Made by a program: the position numbers and the translations under genes | The notes under the pieces: generated by a model | Databases searched by the model: none | What the model was told of the DNA's origin: nothing | What the model saw: the letters and a program-made list of their open reading frames with translations, nothing else | Shown: one piece after another, positions 54,780 to 63,782 of the stretch | Position numbering within the stretch: the first letter of the stretch is position 1 | Layout of the letters: every line of letters begins with the position of its first letter | Source: Streptomyces spinoverrucosus | Lineage (GTDB): Bacteria > Actinomycetota > Actinomycetes > Streptomycetales > Streptomycetaceae | NCBI RefSeq assembly: GCF_006539505.1 | Contig: NZ_BJND01000025.1 | Location: forward strand, 1 to 64,000 | DNA: 64,000 nucleotides | Direction: 5' to 3'

Positions 54780-55813
54780 TCGACGTGGTGGCCCTGGGTG
54801 AGGTGATGCTGCGCTTCGACCCGGGCGAGGGACGGATCCGCACCGCCCGCACCTTCCAGGTCTGGGAGGGCGGCGGCGAGTACAACGTCGTCCGCGGACT
54901 GCGCCGCTGCTTCGGCCTGCGCACAGCCGTCGTCACCGCCCTCGCCGACAACGCAGTCGGCCGGCTCGTGGAGGACCTGATCCTCCAGGGCGGCGTCGAC
55001 ACCTCACTCATCCGCTGGGCGCCCGACGACGGCATCGGCCGCACGACCCGCAACGGCCTCAACTTCGTCGAACGCGGCTACGGCATCCGCGGCGCCCTCG
55101 GCGTCAGCGACCGCGCGCACACCGCCGTCTCCCAGCTGCGCAAAGGCGACGTCGACTGGGACACCGTGTTCTCGGCCGGGGTGCGCTGGTTCCACACCGG
55201 CGGCATCTTCGCCGGCCTGTCCGACACCACGGTCGGCGTCGCCGACGAGGCCATGGCCGCGGCCCGCCGCCACGGGGTCACCGTCTCCTACGACCCCAAC
55301 TACCGCCCCAGCCTCTGGGCCGGCCGCGGCGGCGCCGACGCCGCCCGCGAGGTCGACCTGCGCCTCGCCCGGCACGCCGACGTCGTCGTCGGCGCCCTCG
55401 GCCTGGCCGGAACACACCCGGGACAGACGCGCATCGGACACGACGAGGTGCCCGGCGCACTCGCCGAGGTGGCCGTCCTCCTGCCCGAGGCGAAGGTACT
55501 GGCAACGACCCTGCGCGACGTCCCCTCGGCCGGCGTCAATGACTGGTCCTCGGCCGCCTGGTCCACCGAGACCGGCTTCGTCACCGGCCCACGGATGCCC
55601 GGCCTGCAGGTCCTGGACCGTATCGGCTCCGGCGACGCCTTCGCCGCCGGCCTGATCCACGGACTGCTCACCGACGCCGGCCTGGAGCGCGCCCTGGCCT
55701 ACGGCACCGCCCACGGCGCGCTCACCATGACCACGCCCGGAGACGTCTCCATGGCCACGCTCGCCGAGGTCGAGGCCCTCATCGCGGGCGGATCAGCCCA
55801 CGTCAGACGCTGA
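54776..55813 (+). CDS. PfkB-family sugar kinase (KDG-kinase type)
   Basis: A 345-residue ribokinase-like protein with GGGEYNVVRGLRR near the N-terminus, VSYDPNYRPSLW and the anion hole/base motif RIGSGDAFAAGLIHGLL (Asp287). Paired with KDPG aldolase, it looks like a 2-keto-3-deoxy-gluconate-type kinase. For a 6-deoxy sugar acid such as KDF position 6 has no hydroxyl, so its substrate in this operon is an open question. The start is GTG 54776, overlapping the aldolase stop. Confidence 0.88.
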   Translation: MIDVVALGEVMLRFDPGEGRIRTARTFQVWEGGGEYNVVRGLRRCFGLRTAVVTALADNAVGRLVEDLILQGGVDTSLIRWAPDDGIGRTTRNGLNFVERGYGIRGALGVSDRAHTAVSQLRKGDVDWDTVFSAGVRWFHTGGIFAGLSDTTVGVADEAMAAARRHGVTVSYDPNYRPSLWAGRGGADAAREVDLRLARHADVVVGALGLAGTHPGQTRIGHDEVPGALAEVAVLLPEAKVLATTLRDVPSAGVNDWSSAAWSTETGFVTGPRMPGLQVLDRIGSGDAFAAGLIHGLLTDAGLERALAYGTAHGALTMTTPGDVSMATLAEVEALIAGGSAHVRR

Positions 55814-55851
55814 ACCCGCGCCCCCTCACCCGCGTATCCCAGGAGCACGCC

Positions 55852-56865
55852 TTGCACCAGCGGAAGATCCACAACACGTCCGTCTCCCTCACCGAACTCG
55901 GCTTCGGGGCATCCGTGATCGGCAACCTCTACCGCGTCACCCCGATCGACGACGCGACAGCCGCGATCGACGCGGCCTGGGAAGCCGGCCTACGGTACTT
56001 CGACACCGCACCGCACTACGGCCTCGGCCTCTCCGAACGCCGCCTGGGCGCCGCCCTACGAGACCACCCGCGCGAGGAGTACGTCATCTCCTCCAAGGTC
56101 GGCAGACTCCTCGTGCCCAACGAGGAGCCACGCGGCGTCGACACCTGGGGCTTCGTCGTACGCGACGACCTGCGCCGCCAGTGGGACTTCAGCCGCGACG
56201 GCGTACTCCGCTCCCTCGAGGACACCCTGGAGCGCACCGGCCTGGACCGCCTCGACATCGTCTACCTCCACGATCCCGACGACCACTGGCGGCAGGCCGC
56301 CGAGGAGGCCATGCCCACGCTCGCGGAGTTGCGCGACCAGGGCGTGATCGGCGCGATCGGCGCCGGCATGAACCAGTCGGCGATGCTCGCCCGCTTCCTG
56401 CGCGAGACCCCCGCCGACGTGGTCATGCTCGCCGGCCGCTACACCCTCCTGGACCAGTCCGCCCTCGACGACGTCCTGCCCGCCGCACAGGAACACGGCA
56501 AGAGCGTGGTGGCAGTCGGCGTGTTCAACTCCGGACTGCTCTCCCGCGACCGGCCCGCCGAGGGGATGAAGTACGACTACCAGGACGCCCCGCCGGAGCT
56601 CGTCGCCCGCGCCCGGGAGATCGCCCAGGTCTGCGAGGCGCACGGCACCACCCTGCCCGCCGCCGCCATCGCCTTCCCATACACCCACCCCAGTATCATG
56701 AACGTCACCCTCGGCATGCGGACTGCGGAACAGGTCGGACGAAACGTGGAACTCCATGATCAGCCCGTCCCCGACGGCCTCTGGGACGATCTCCGCACTC
56801 AGGGGCTGATCAGGTCGGACGTGCTCGCGGGGCACGGTGGGGGGAGGGATGAGCGATGTCTCTGA
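55852..56865 (+). CDS. Aldo/keto reductase, probable L-fucose 1-dehydrogenase
   Basis: A 337-residue AKR with the full tetrad Asp51 and Tyr56 (FDTAPHYG), Lys82 (SSKVG) and His140 (VYLHDPDD). Overall features resemble D-threo-aldose/L-fucose dehydrogenases, which oxidise L-fucose to the lactone. The start appears to be TTG 55852, 9 bases after AGGAG; no better ATG or GTG is near. It is last of the catabolic set, 38 bases after the kinase, and overlaps the regulator. Confidence 0.88.
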   Translation: MHQRKIHNTSVSLTELGFGASVIGNLYRVTPIDDATAAIDAAWEAGLRYFDTAPHYGLGLSERRLGAALRDHPREEYVISSKVGRLLVPNEEPRGVDTWGFVVRDDLRRQWDFSRDGVLRSLEDTLERTGLDRLDIVYLHDPDDHWRQAAEEAMPTLAELRDQGVIGAIGAGMNQSAMLARFLRETPADVVMLAGRYTLLDQSALDDVLPAAQEHGKSVVAVGVFNSGLLSRDRPAEGMKYDYQDAPPELVARAREIAQVCEAHGTTLPAAAIAFPYTHPSIMNVTLGMRTAEQVGRNVELHDQPVPDGLWDDLRTQGLIRSDVLAGHGGGRDERCL

Positions 56866-57578
56866 CGGACAAGGCCATTGAGCGGATCCGTGAGCTGATC
56901 CGGACCGGTGCGCTGCCTCCGGGGTCGAAGCTACCGCCGGAGCCGGACCTGGCCGCCCAGCTGGGACTGTCCCGCAACCTCGCCCGGGAAGCGGTCAAGG
57001 CACTGGCCGTCGCGCGGGTTCTGGAGGTCCGGCGAGGCGACGGCACCTATGTGACCAGCCTGCAGCCGAGCCTGCTCCTGGAGGGTCTCGGCGGCGCGGT
57101 GGAGCTCCTGCAGGGCGACTCGGTCGCCCTGCAGGACCTCATGGAGGTACGGCGGCTCCTCGAACCGATGGCCACGGCCCTTGCCGCCACCCGGATCTCC
57201 GACGCCCAACTGGCCGAAGTGAAGCGGCACTTGGACGCCATGCGCGAGGCCCGCGACGACGTGGAACAGCTCAACGCCCACGACGCCGCCTTCCACCGCG
57301 CCGTCGTCTCGGCCACGGGCAACGAGACCCTCCTCACCCTCCTGGAAGGGATCTCCGGCCGCACCCTTCGCGCCCGCATCTGGCGCGGTCTGGTCGACGA
57401 CAAGGCCGCGGGCCGCACCCTCGCCGAGCACGAGGCGATCTTCAACGCCCTGTCCACCCGTGACGCCGCCCTCAGCCAGGCCGCCGCACTGCTGCACGTG
57501 AGCAACACCGAGCAGTGGCTGAGGGAACACCTGCGTTCGGGCGAACCCCTCCCCGTCGGGACGACAGCACGGAAGTGA
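56856..57578 (+). CDS. GntR-family (FadR subgroup) regulator of the fucose operon
   Basis: A 240-residue protein with an N-terminal winged helix (IRELIRTGALPPGSKLPPEP, LGLSRNLAREAVKALAVARV) and an all-helical FCD ligand domain carrying the metal-binding pattern (HDAAFHRAVVSATGNETLL, then LAEHEAIFNAL). FadR-type proteins of sugar-acid operons are usually repressors released by a pathway intermediate. ATG 56856 overlaps the AKR stop, so it is cotranscribed. Candidate sites are the ACATC-containing repeats before the importer and GH29 genes. Confidence 0.9.
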   Translation: MSLTDKAIERIRELIRTGALPPGSKLPPEPDLAAQLGLSRNLAREAVKALAVARVLEVRRGDGTYVTSLQPSLLLEGLGGAVELLQGDSVALQDLMEVRRLLEPMATALAATRISDAQLAEVKRHLDAMREARDDVEQLNAHDAAFHRAVVSATGNETLLTLLEGISGRTLRARIWRGLVDDKAAGRTLAEHEAIFNALSTRDAALSQAAALLHVSNTEQWLREHLRSGEPLPVGTTARK

Positions 57579-57589
57579 GGGGCGGGCGT

Positions 57590-57870
57590 CGGGCCATTCG
57601 GCCGGCAGCCGCCCCCCCCCGGGCAGGACGCCGTCGCACCGGCCGTGCTCGGCCACCGCGGCTGCCTGTGCCAGCCGACGCGGGCGCGCCCCGGCCCGCG
57701 AGGAAGCGCGAGGTCCTCGGGCCCGGCAGCCTTCCCGCCAGGTCACCTCCCTGCGCGGAAGTCGGCGTTCTGGCAGTAGCCGGCATCAGCCACCACGACC
57801 GGCGGCACCAGTTGCCATCCGGCCAGGTCATCCAGGGCGTCCAGCCGCCACTTCTCCAGATAAAAGCCGA
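57590..57870 (-). pseudogene. IS701-type transposase remnant
   Basis: The minus strand reads LAGWQLVPPVVVADAGYCQN then ADFRAGR and a stop, the core catalytic block (VVADAGYG.N..FR) of IS701-like DDE transposases, preceded by LEKWRLDALDD. Downstream codons are scrambled and include a run of nine C at 57612-57620. Only about 90 codons remain and no terminal repeats were found. It fills the gap between the GntR gene and GH29 (2). Confidence 0.6.
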
Positions 57871-57872
57871 CC

Positions 57873-57905
57873 GACGACCGGCGTCGTGAGGCGTCGCCGG
57901 TCGTC
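57873..57905 (-). terminator. Hairpin after GH29 (2)
   Basis: Arms of 11 bases (57873-57883 and 57895-57905) with perfect pairing, 9 bases beyond the GH29 stop codon. Confidence 0.75.
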
Positions 57906-57913
57906 CGGGATCG

Positions 57914-59866
57914 TCAGAGGGCGATGATCTGCCACTGCTTCTCAGGCGCGCGGTTGTACGTGGACTGGTTGATGTTGGCCCCGTCGGCGGTCGAGCCTCC
58001 GTCGACGTTGAGCGACAGCCCGCTGAACCGGTTGGTGAGGTAGTAGTAGCCGTCGCCGGTCGGCGTGACCGCCCAGTGCTGCTGGGGAACGTTGTCGTCC
58101 CTGTAGATGGCGACGTTCCCGCCCTCCACCCGCGAGAGTCCGGCCACCTCCATCAGCTTGCCGCTGTTCACGTTCTTGATCTCGTAGTAGCCGTCTCCAG
58201 TGGAGGCGAAGGTCCACTTCTGGGCGGTGTTGTTCAGCCACGGCCACTGCTGGATGTTGGTGCCGTTGGCGGTGCCGAAGTTGAACACGTCGGCGACTTT
58301 GCCGCTCTTGCGGTTGACGATGCGGTAGACCGTGCCGTCGCCCGGCAGGACTTTCGACACCAGTACCGGCTTGGCCGTCCGGCCGCCGATCCTGACGCCG
58401 CCCATGTTGGCGTAGCCGCCGGTGGCCGCGTTGGCCTGGATCCGTACGAAGCCCACGTTCCGGGCGGGCCATTCGGCCACCTTGGTGGCGCGGTCGCCGG
58501 CCCAGGTGCCGGTGGCGACCTGGGTGAAGTTCGTGCCGTCGGTGCTGGTGGAGATGGTGTACGAGGTGATGTCGCCGTCGGTTGAGTTGCTGCGGTTCCA
58601 CTGCTTGGGCAGGTACTCCAGGGTGGAGACGTTGCTCCACACCCCGCCCAGGTCGATCGTGATCGAGTGAGGCAGGGCCGGGGACAGTCCCCACGTCGAC
58701 CAGCAGGTCTCGTAGCCCCTGTCGCTCAGCCCGTCGATGGCGTGGAGCGGTCCCTCGCCGGTGCGGAATCCGGTCGCGTAGGCACTGAGGGGCGTCACGG
58801 GGTGCTCGACGCGCAGCATCTGCGTCGGCAGTGGCGGCCTGGACGTGTTGGGGCTCCATGCCGCACCGACTTCGGCGAGTCGGTTGACGATGTTGGTGTC
58901 CAGCTTGCCGTTGCGGTTGGGCGGGCAGTTGAGGATGAACGAAGTGTACTTCGGTTCCAGGTCGGCCAGGTGGGACAGGATCGCATCCTTGCTCATCAGG
59001 CTCTCGGTCGGCGTGGCCGGATGCCAGAACCAACCGTTGCTGATCGTCTGTCCCTGCGTGGCGGCGTAGGTGTTCCCGGCCGGCGCCGAGACGCCCAGCG
59101 GCTCCTCGAAGTAGATCGCGTCGCCGAGGAACGGCACCGACAGCGCACCGTGGTCGATCATGACGATGTCCGGCTGGAGGGACTTCACGTGCTCGCGGAT
59201 GCGCTGGTACGAGACGGCCTGCTGGCCCATCTGCCACGCATAACCGTCGGTGATGAACATGTCGATGGTGCCGTAGTTGGTGAGCAGCTCGGTGATCTGA
59301 CCGAGCATGAAGGTCATGTCGCTGGGCTGGATGGCATCGGTGATCTCGAGACCGGACACCTTGTGCCGGCTCTCCCACGCCTCGACGCCGAAGGTGCGGT
59401 CCCATATCGAGTAGTAGAACCCGACCCTCAGCCCCTTCGCCCGGAAAGCGTCGCAGTACGCCTTCACCACGTCCTGCTTGTAGGAGCTGTTCGCGACGTT
59501 CTGGGTGCCGTAGGCGCTCGGCCACAGGGCGAAGCCGTCATGATGCTTGGTTGTCAGGATGCCGTAACTCATCTTCGCCGCCGCGGCGGCGGCCGCCCAC
59601 TGGGCACAGTCCACGGCCGTGGGGGCGAACAGAGCGGGGTCCTGGTTGGGGGCGGCCCACTCCTCGTTGGTGAACGTGCCCAGACTGAAGTGGTTGAACA
59701 TGCCGAACCGCATGTTCACCAGGTTCTCCAGATTGGTCTGGGGATCCGCGGCGGCCGCCTCCGCCAGCAGGGGCGACAACGCGGGGACCACGGGCAGCGC
59801 GGTCGCGGCCACAGCGGCGCCCGCGGCACCCAACAGGGTGCGACGGGACAGTCTTCCTGACGACAT
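57914..59866 (-). CDS. Secreted GH29 alpha-L-fucosidase with CBM32- and CBM13-like modules (2)
   Basis: A 650-residue protein with a twin-arginine signal (LSRRTLLGAAGAAVAATALP). The GH29 barrel has TTKHHDGFALWPSAYG and the nucleophile-type strand GTIDMFITDGYAW. It is followed by an F5/8C (CBM32-like) domain (GPLHAIDGLSDRGYETCWST, SITIDLGG) and a ricin-type trefoil ending APEKQWQIIAL. ATG 59866 opens the signal peptide. It differs strongly in sequence from the first GH29 and may prefer other linkages (type B, 1,3/1,4), but shares its promoter block. Confidence 0.92.
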   Translation of the reverse strand: MSSGRLSRRTLLGAAGAAVAATALPVVPALSPLLAEAAAADPQTNLENLVNMRFGMFNHFSLGTFTNEEWAAPNQDPALFAPTAVDCAQWAAAAAAAKMSYGILTTKHHDGFALWPSAYGTQNVANSSYKQDVVKAYCDAFRAKGLRVGFYYSIWDRTFGVEAWESRHKVSGLEITDAIQPSDMTFMLGQITELLTNYGTIDMFITDGYAWQMGQQAVSYQRIREHVKSLQPDIVMIDHGALSVPFLGDAIYFEEPLGVSAPAGNTYAATQGQTISNGWFWHPATPTESLMSKDAILSHLADLEPKYTSFILNCPPNRNGKLDTNIVNRLAEVGAAWSPNTSRPPLPTQMLRVEHPVTPLSAYATGFRTGEGPLHAIDGLSDRGYETCWSTWGLSPALPHSITIDLGGVWSNVSTLEYLPKQWNRSNSTDGDITSYTISTSTDGTNFTQVATGTWAGDRATKVAEWPARNVGFVRIQANAATGGYANMGGVRIGGRTAKPVLVSKVLPGDGTVYRIVNRKSGKVADVFNFGTANGTNIQQWPWLNNTAQKWTFASTGDGYYEIKNVNSGKLMEVAGLSRVEGGNVAIYRDDNVPQQHWAVTPTGDGYYYLTNRFSGLSLNVDGGSTADGANINQSTYNRAPEKQWQIIAL

Positions 59867-60031
59867 GGGCTTACTCCTACGTCCAGGGGAATTCGGCGCC
59901 TGCATCCACGGGAAACCGCTTCGTCCGTTCGCGGGAGGGAAGCGGCACTCCCGACGATTTGGGCACGAGGGCGTGCCTTGACGGGGAGAACACACGAGTG
60001 GCGCGGTACTCCTGGGTGTCGGGTACCGGAT

Positions 60032-60167
60032 GTTACGCATGAAGTTCGGCCATGTAACCCGTCCATGTCAACGGGCGTGCAGGGATGAACTGCCTTTCAC
60101 GAGAAGTCGTTTTGCCGGTTAACAGCAGTGATATTGCGATTCGCCCGTCGCTAGACATCGCATGTTT
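60032..60167 (-). promoter_or_regulatory. Conserved promoter block of GH29 (2)
   Basis: It contains TTGACA (complement of 60066-60071), CATGCGTAAC at its inner edge and the palindrome-like AGACATCGCATGTTT at 60153-60167. Intervals to the equivalent elements at 45493-45629 differ by at most one base, while the DNA nearer the start codon differs in length. Confidence 0.65.
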
Positions 60168-60210
60168 AGCGCGTCCTTGCGGGCCCCAGGGGCTACTGCT
60201 GCCGGAGGTG

Positions 60211-60277
60211 TTGACGCATCCTGCTTCCCGCACTTAACGTCTGCGCGACCGTACGAACATCGTTCGATTTATCGAAC
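60211..60277 (+). promoter_or_regulatory. Probable promoter and palindrome before the GH43-CBM42 gene
   Basis: TTGACG (60211-60216), an 18-base spacer and TAACGT (60235-60240) make a plausible promoter. A palindrome GTTCGAT-TT-ATCGAAC follows at 60262-60277, with extra CGAACATC half-sites beside it. The remaining ~470 bases to the gene show no other feature. Confidence 0.45.
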
Positions 60278-60746
60278 ATCTCGCTTCGGTGGACTGGGGG
60301 CCGGCTACGGAGGCCTCCTTCCACCGAGCACTGGGAGGCGCACCGCACGGCGCGACAGCGGTCAGGACCTGGAGGCGGAGACCGGGTCGACCGCCGCTGA
60401 TTTCGCCGTACTCCGAAAGCCGTTGGGCTTGGACAAGAGAGAAACGCAGGAGAGAAACAGGAGCCGCACGAGAACGGGACGCCGCAGTGGCACATGCGAA
60501 GAGCCGCCTCGCAGGAGCCGAAAGAACCACCAGACCGTCTCGCCGCACCGCGCCCACGCGCGCTCACCACGGCGAAGTGCACCCGCACACAGGAGACACG
60601 CCGCTACCCGGATCCAGCCGGCCCCTTCCGCGTCGTGTGGCAGCCGGTCCTGTCCCGCCAACACCGATATCGGAACTCCCCCCTGCCACCCCGATTTGGG
60701 CGCTTTTCGCCCGGTGATGGCCTTTGTGGAACGACGGGAGACGTAC

Positions 60747-62177
60747 ATGTCCGCGCTTCGCGCCCGGCTGTCGGCGATATTGCTCGCCGTATGCCTGCTC
60801 CTCACATCCCAAGCCTTGATCACACCGGACCGTGCGGCTGCTGCCGACCCGGGCTACCTGATGGTGCACTTCACCGGGGAGGGGGCGACCAACCAGCAGA
60901 TGTACCTCTCGCACAGCACGGACGGCCTGCACTGGAACGACCTCAACGGCGGCGCCATGGTCCTGCGTTCCACGGTCGGTACGAAGGGGGTGCGTGACCC
61001 CGCACTGGTGAGATCCCCCGACGGCAGCAAGTACTGGATCATCGCGACCGACCTGTGCTGGGGCTGCGGGTCGACCGTGGACGGCTCCATCAACAACGGC
61101 AGCCGCAGCATCGTGGTGTGGGAGTCGACGGACCTGGTCAACTGGTCGCAGCCGTGGCTGCTCGACGTCGCCGGCGCGATCCCCGACGGGCGCAACGCCT
61201 GGGCACCGGAAGCGATCTGGAACCCGGCCACCAACGACTACGTCCTGTACTGGGCGACGAACGTGCCCCTCGACGGCAAGACGAAGCACCGCATCTTCTA
61301 CGCCCGCACCAGCGACTTCCGCACCATCACCACCCCGCAGATCTACATCGACCGCCCCGGCACCCAGGAACTCATCGACACCCAGATCGTCGAGATGCCG
61401 GCCGGCGTCGGCAACTACCGCTACGTGCGGGCCTCCGGCGACGGACAGATCACCCTCGAAGGCAGCAACTCGATCCTCGGCGCCTGGACGAACCTCGGCA
61501 ACCTCTCCGGCATCGGCCTGACCGGTGCCATGGTCGAGGGTCCGATGTGGATGAAGTTCCGCGACCGCAACGAGTGGGCCCTGTACCTCGACCAGTACGC
61601 CTCCCGCGGCGGGTACATGCCGGTCACCACGACCAACCCGTCCAGCCCCGGCAGCTACAAGCTCCCGGCCTCGGGAAGCTACAACATGGGCGGCACCAAG
61701 AAGCGCCACGGCTCGATCCTGCCCCTGACAGCCGCCGAGGAGGCCCGCGTCCTCGCCCGCTGGCCCAACACCCCGGCCAAGCGGCTCCAGTCGTTCAACT
61801 TCCAGGACCGGTACGTACGGCACGCCAACTTCGACGTGCGCATCGAGCAGAACATCACCGGTACGGACGCCCAGTTCCGGCTGCGGCCCGGCCTGGCAGG
61901 CTCCGACACCGTCTCCTTCGAGTCGGTGAACTACCCCGGCTACTTCCTGCGGCACTCCAACTACGACTTCCAGCTGGTCCACAACGACGGCACCGCCCAG
62001 TTCGCCGCGGACGCCACGTTCCGCCAGGTCGCCGGCCTCGCCGACTCGAGCTGGTCCTCCTTCCAGTCCTACAACCACCCCGACCACTACATCCGCCACC
62101 ACTCCTACCAACTCCGCCTCGACCCGATCACCACCGCGACAGGACGCAGCGACGCCACCTTCCGCGTGACGAGCTGA
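60747..62177 (+). CDS. Secreted GH43 enzyme with CBM42 (AbfB) module
   Basis: A 476-residue protein with a Sec signal peptide (LSAILLAVCLLLTSQALI, cleavage near DRAAA). The GH43-like propeller has VRDPALVRSPDG and WAPEAIWNPATNDYVLYWAT with the acid Glu. The last ~140 residues are an AbfB/CBM42 beta-trefoil of three repeats (RYVRHANFDVRI, YFLRHSNYDFQL, HYIRHHSYQLRL), which binds arabinofuranose side chains. Arabinofuranosidase or arabinanase activity is inferred. ATG 60747 is chosen for the signal peptide. Confidence 0.88.
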   Translation: MSALRARLSAILLAVCLLLTSQALITPDRAAAADPGYLMVHFTGEGATNQQMYLSHSTDGLHWNDLNGGAMVLRSTVGTKGVRDPALVRSPDGSKYWIIATDLCWGCGSTVDGSINNGSRSIVVWESTDLVNWSQPWLLDVAGAIPDGRNAWAPEAIWNPATNDYVLYWATNVPLDGKTKHRIFYARTSDFRTITTPQIYIDRPGTQELIDTQIVEMPAGVGNYRYVRASGDGQITLEGSNSILGAWTNLGNLSGIGLTGAMVEGPMWMKFRDRNEWALYLDQYASRGGYMPVTTTNPSSPGSYKLPASGSYNMGGTKKRHGSILPLTAAEEARVLARWPNTPAKRLQSFNFQDRYVRHANFDVRIEQNITGTDAQFRLRPGLAGSDTVSFESVNYPGYFLRHSNYDFQLVHNDGTAQFAADATFRQVAGLADSSWSSFQSYNHPDHYIRHHSYQLRLDPITTATGRSDATFRVTS

Positions 62178-62198
62178 CCCGACGCCGACAGGGATGCC

Positions 62199-62215
62199 GG
62201 CGCCTTCACGGCGCC
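62199..62215 (+). terminator. Short hairpin after GH43-CBM42
   Basis: GGCGCC-TTCAC-GGCGCC, 22 bases after the stop. The stem is only 6 bases, so it is a weak candidate; a longer pairing of 62196-62204 with a GGCGCCGGC downstream is an alternative. Confidence 0.35.
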
Positions 62216-62312
62216 CCCTCACGCCAACCACCCGACCAGCGGAGGAGGCGCCGGCTTCCCCTCCACGTCGCGCACCCTGCCACAGCCATGTTTTCTTCAG
62301 GGATGTGAATCC

Positions 62313-63733
62313 ATGCACAGCGTGACCCGCCGCGGATTCCGGCCGGGCGCTCTGGCCGCCGCGGCCGCCGCCTCACTGCTGTTGGGCCTTGCCGACCCTG
62401 CCGTACCCGCCCAGGCTGCCGAGAGCCCGGTCCTGCCAGGGCTCACCGCCGACCCGAACATCATCCGCTTCGGCGACACCTACTACATCTACCCGACCAC
62501 CGACGGCTTCCCGAACTGGAGCGGCACGCAGTTCAAGGCGTACTCCTCCAAGGACCTGGTCAACTGGAAGGAGCACGGCGTCATCCTCGACCTGGGACCG
62601 GACATCAGCTGGCCGACATCCGGGCCTGGGCCCCGGCGATCGAGGCGAAGAACGGCAAGTACTACTTCTACTACTCCGCCGACACGAACATCGGTGTCGC
62701 GGTCTCCGACTCGCCCACCGGCTCCTTCAAAGACCCCCTGGGCAAGCCGCTGATCGCCCGCGGCGCGTACACCGGCCAGATGATCGACCCGGCGGTCTTC
62801 ACGGACGACGACGGCCAGTCCTACCTCTACTGGGGCCAAGGCCGCGCCCGCGTGGTGCCGCTGAACGACGACATGATCTCCTTCGACGCCTCGAAGGTCA
62901 CCGACATGACCCCACTCGGCTACAACGAGGGCACCTTCGTCATCAAGCGCAAGGGCGCCTACTACTTCATGTGGTCGGAGAACGACACCCGGGACGAGAA
63001 CTACCGGGTCGCCTACGCCACCGGGCCCTCGCCCACCGGCCCCTGGACCAAGCAGGGCGTGATCCTGGAGAAGGACCTCTCGCTCGGCATCAAGGGCACC
63101 GGCCACCACTCCGTCGTCCAGATCCCGAACACCGACGACTGGTACATCGCCTACCACCGCTTCGCCATCCCCGGCGGCGACGGCACCCACCGTGAAACGA
63201 CCATCGACAAGCTGGAGTTCACCTCGGACGGCCTGATCAAGAAGGTCGTCCTTACCCTGAGCAGCATCGACCCGGTCACCGCCGGCACCGCCCTGCCGAC
63301 CAACACCACCCGCTCGCTCCGATCGGTCAACTTCCCCGGACGCTACGCCGTCGTGCGCTCGGACGGCCGCGGTTACCTCGACCCGGTGACGTCCTCCAGC
63401 GCCACGGCGGTCAAGCAGAGCGCCACCTTCACCATCGTCCCCGGCCTGGCCGACTCCAAGTGCTACTCGTTCCGTGACTCGTCCGGCCGCTACCTGCGCC
63501 ACTTCGACTACCGGGTCCGCTTCGACGCGAGCAACGGCACGACGCTCTTCAACAAGGACGCCACCTACTGCGCCCGGCCCGGTTCGGCCGCCGGCTCGGT
63601 CAGCCTGGAGTCGTACAACTACCCCGGCCGCTACCTCCGCCACTACTTCTACGAGCTGCGCCTCGACGCCTACCAGGACAACGCCACCTTCCGCGCCGAC
63701 AGTTCCTTCACGGCGGTCAGCCCCTGGTCCTGA
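62313..63733 (+). pseudogene. Secreted GH43 enzyme with CBM42 module, single frameshift
   Basis: From ATG 62313 the frame gives a signal peptide and GLTADPNIIRFGDTYYIYPT with the first catalytic Asp, through LDLGPDISW. One missing G near 62630 (TGGCC where TGGGCC is expected) shifts it; the other frame continues ADIRAWAPAIEAKNGKYYFY with the acid Glu, then IDPAVFTDDDGQSYLYW, and a C-terminal AbfB/CBM42 trefoil to TGA 63731-63733, about 473 residues in all. Because the loss is in a G run and everything else is intact, a sequencing error is as likely as a real mutation. Probable alpha-L-arabinofuranosidase. Confidence 0.85.
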
Positions 63734-63782
63734 TCCATTCCCTCGCTCGCCAGTCACCCCCTGCAACCACCCGGAAGGCCGC

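Noticed and set aside
57612..57620. Run of nine C as a phase-variable tract
   Set aside because: It lies in a transposase remnant with no gene or promoter depending on it; more likely chance or read error.
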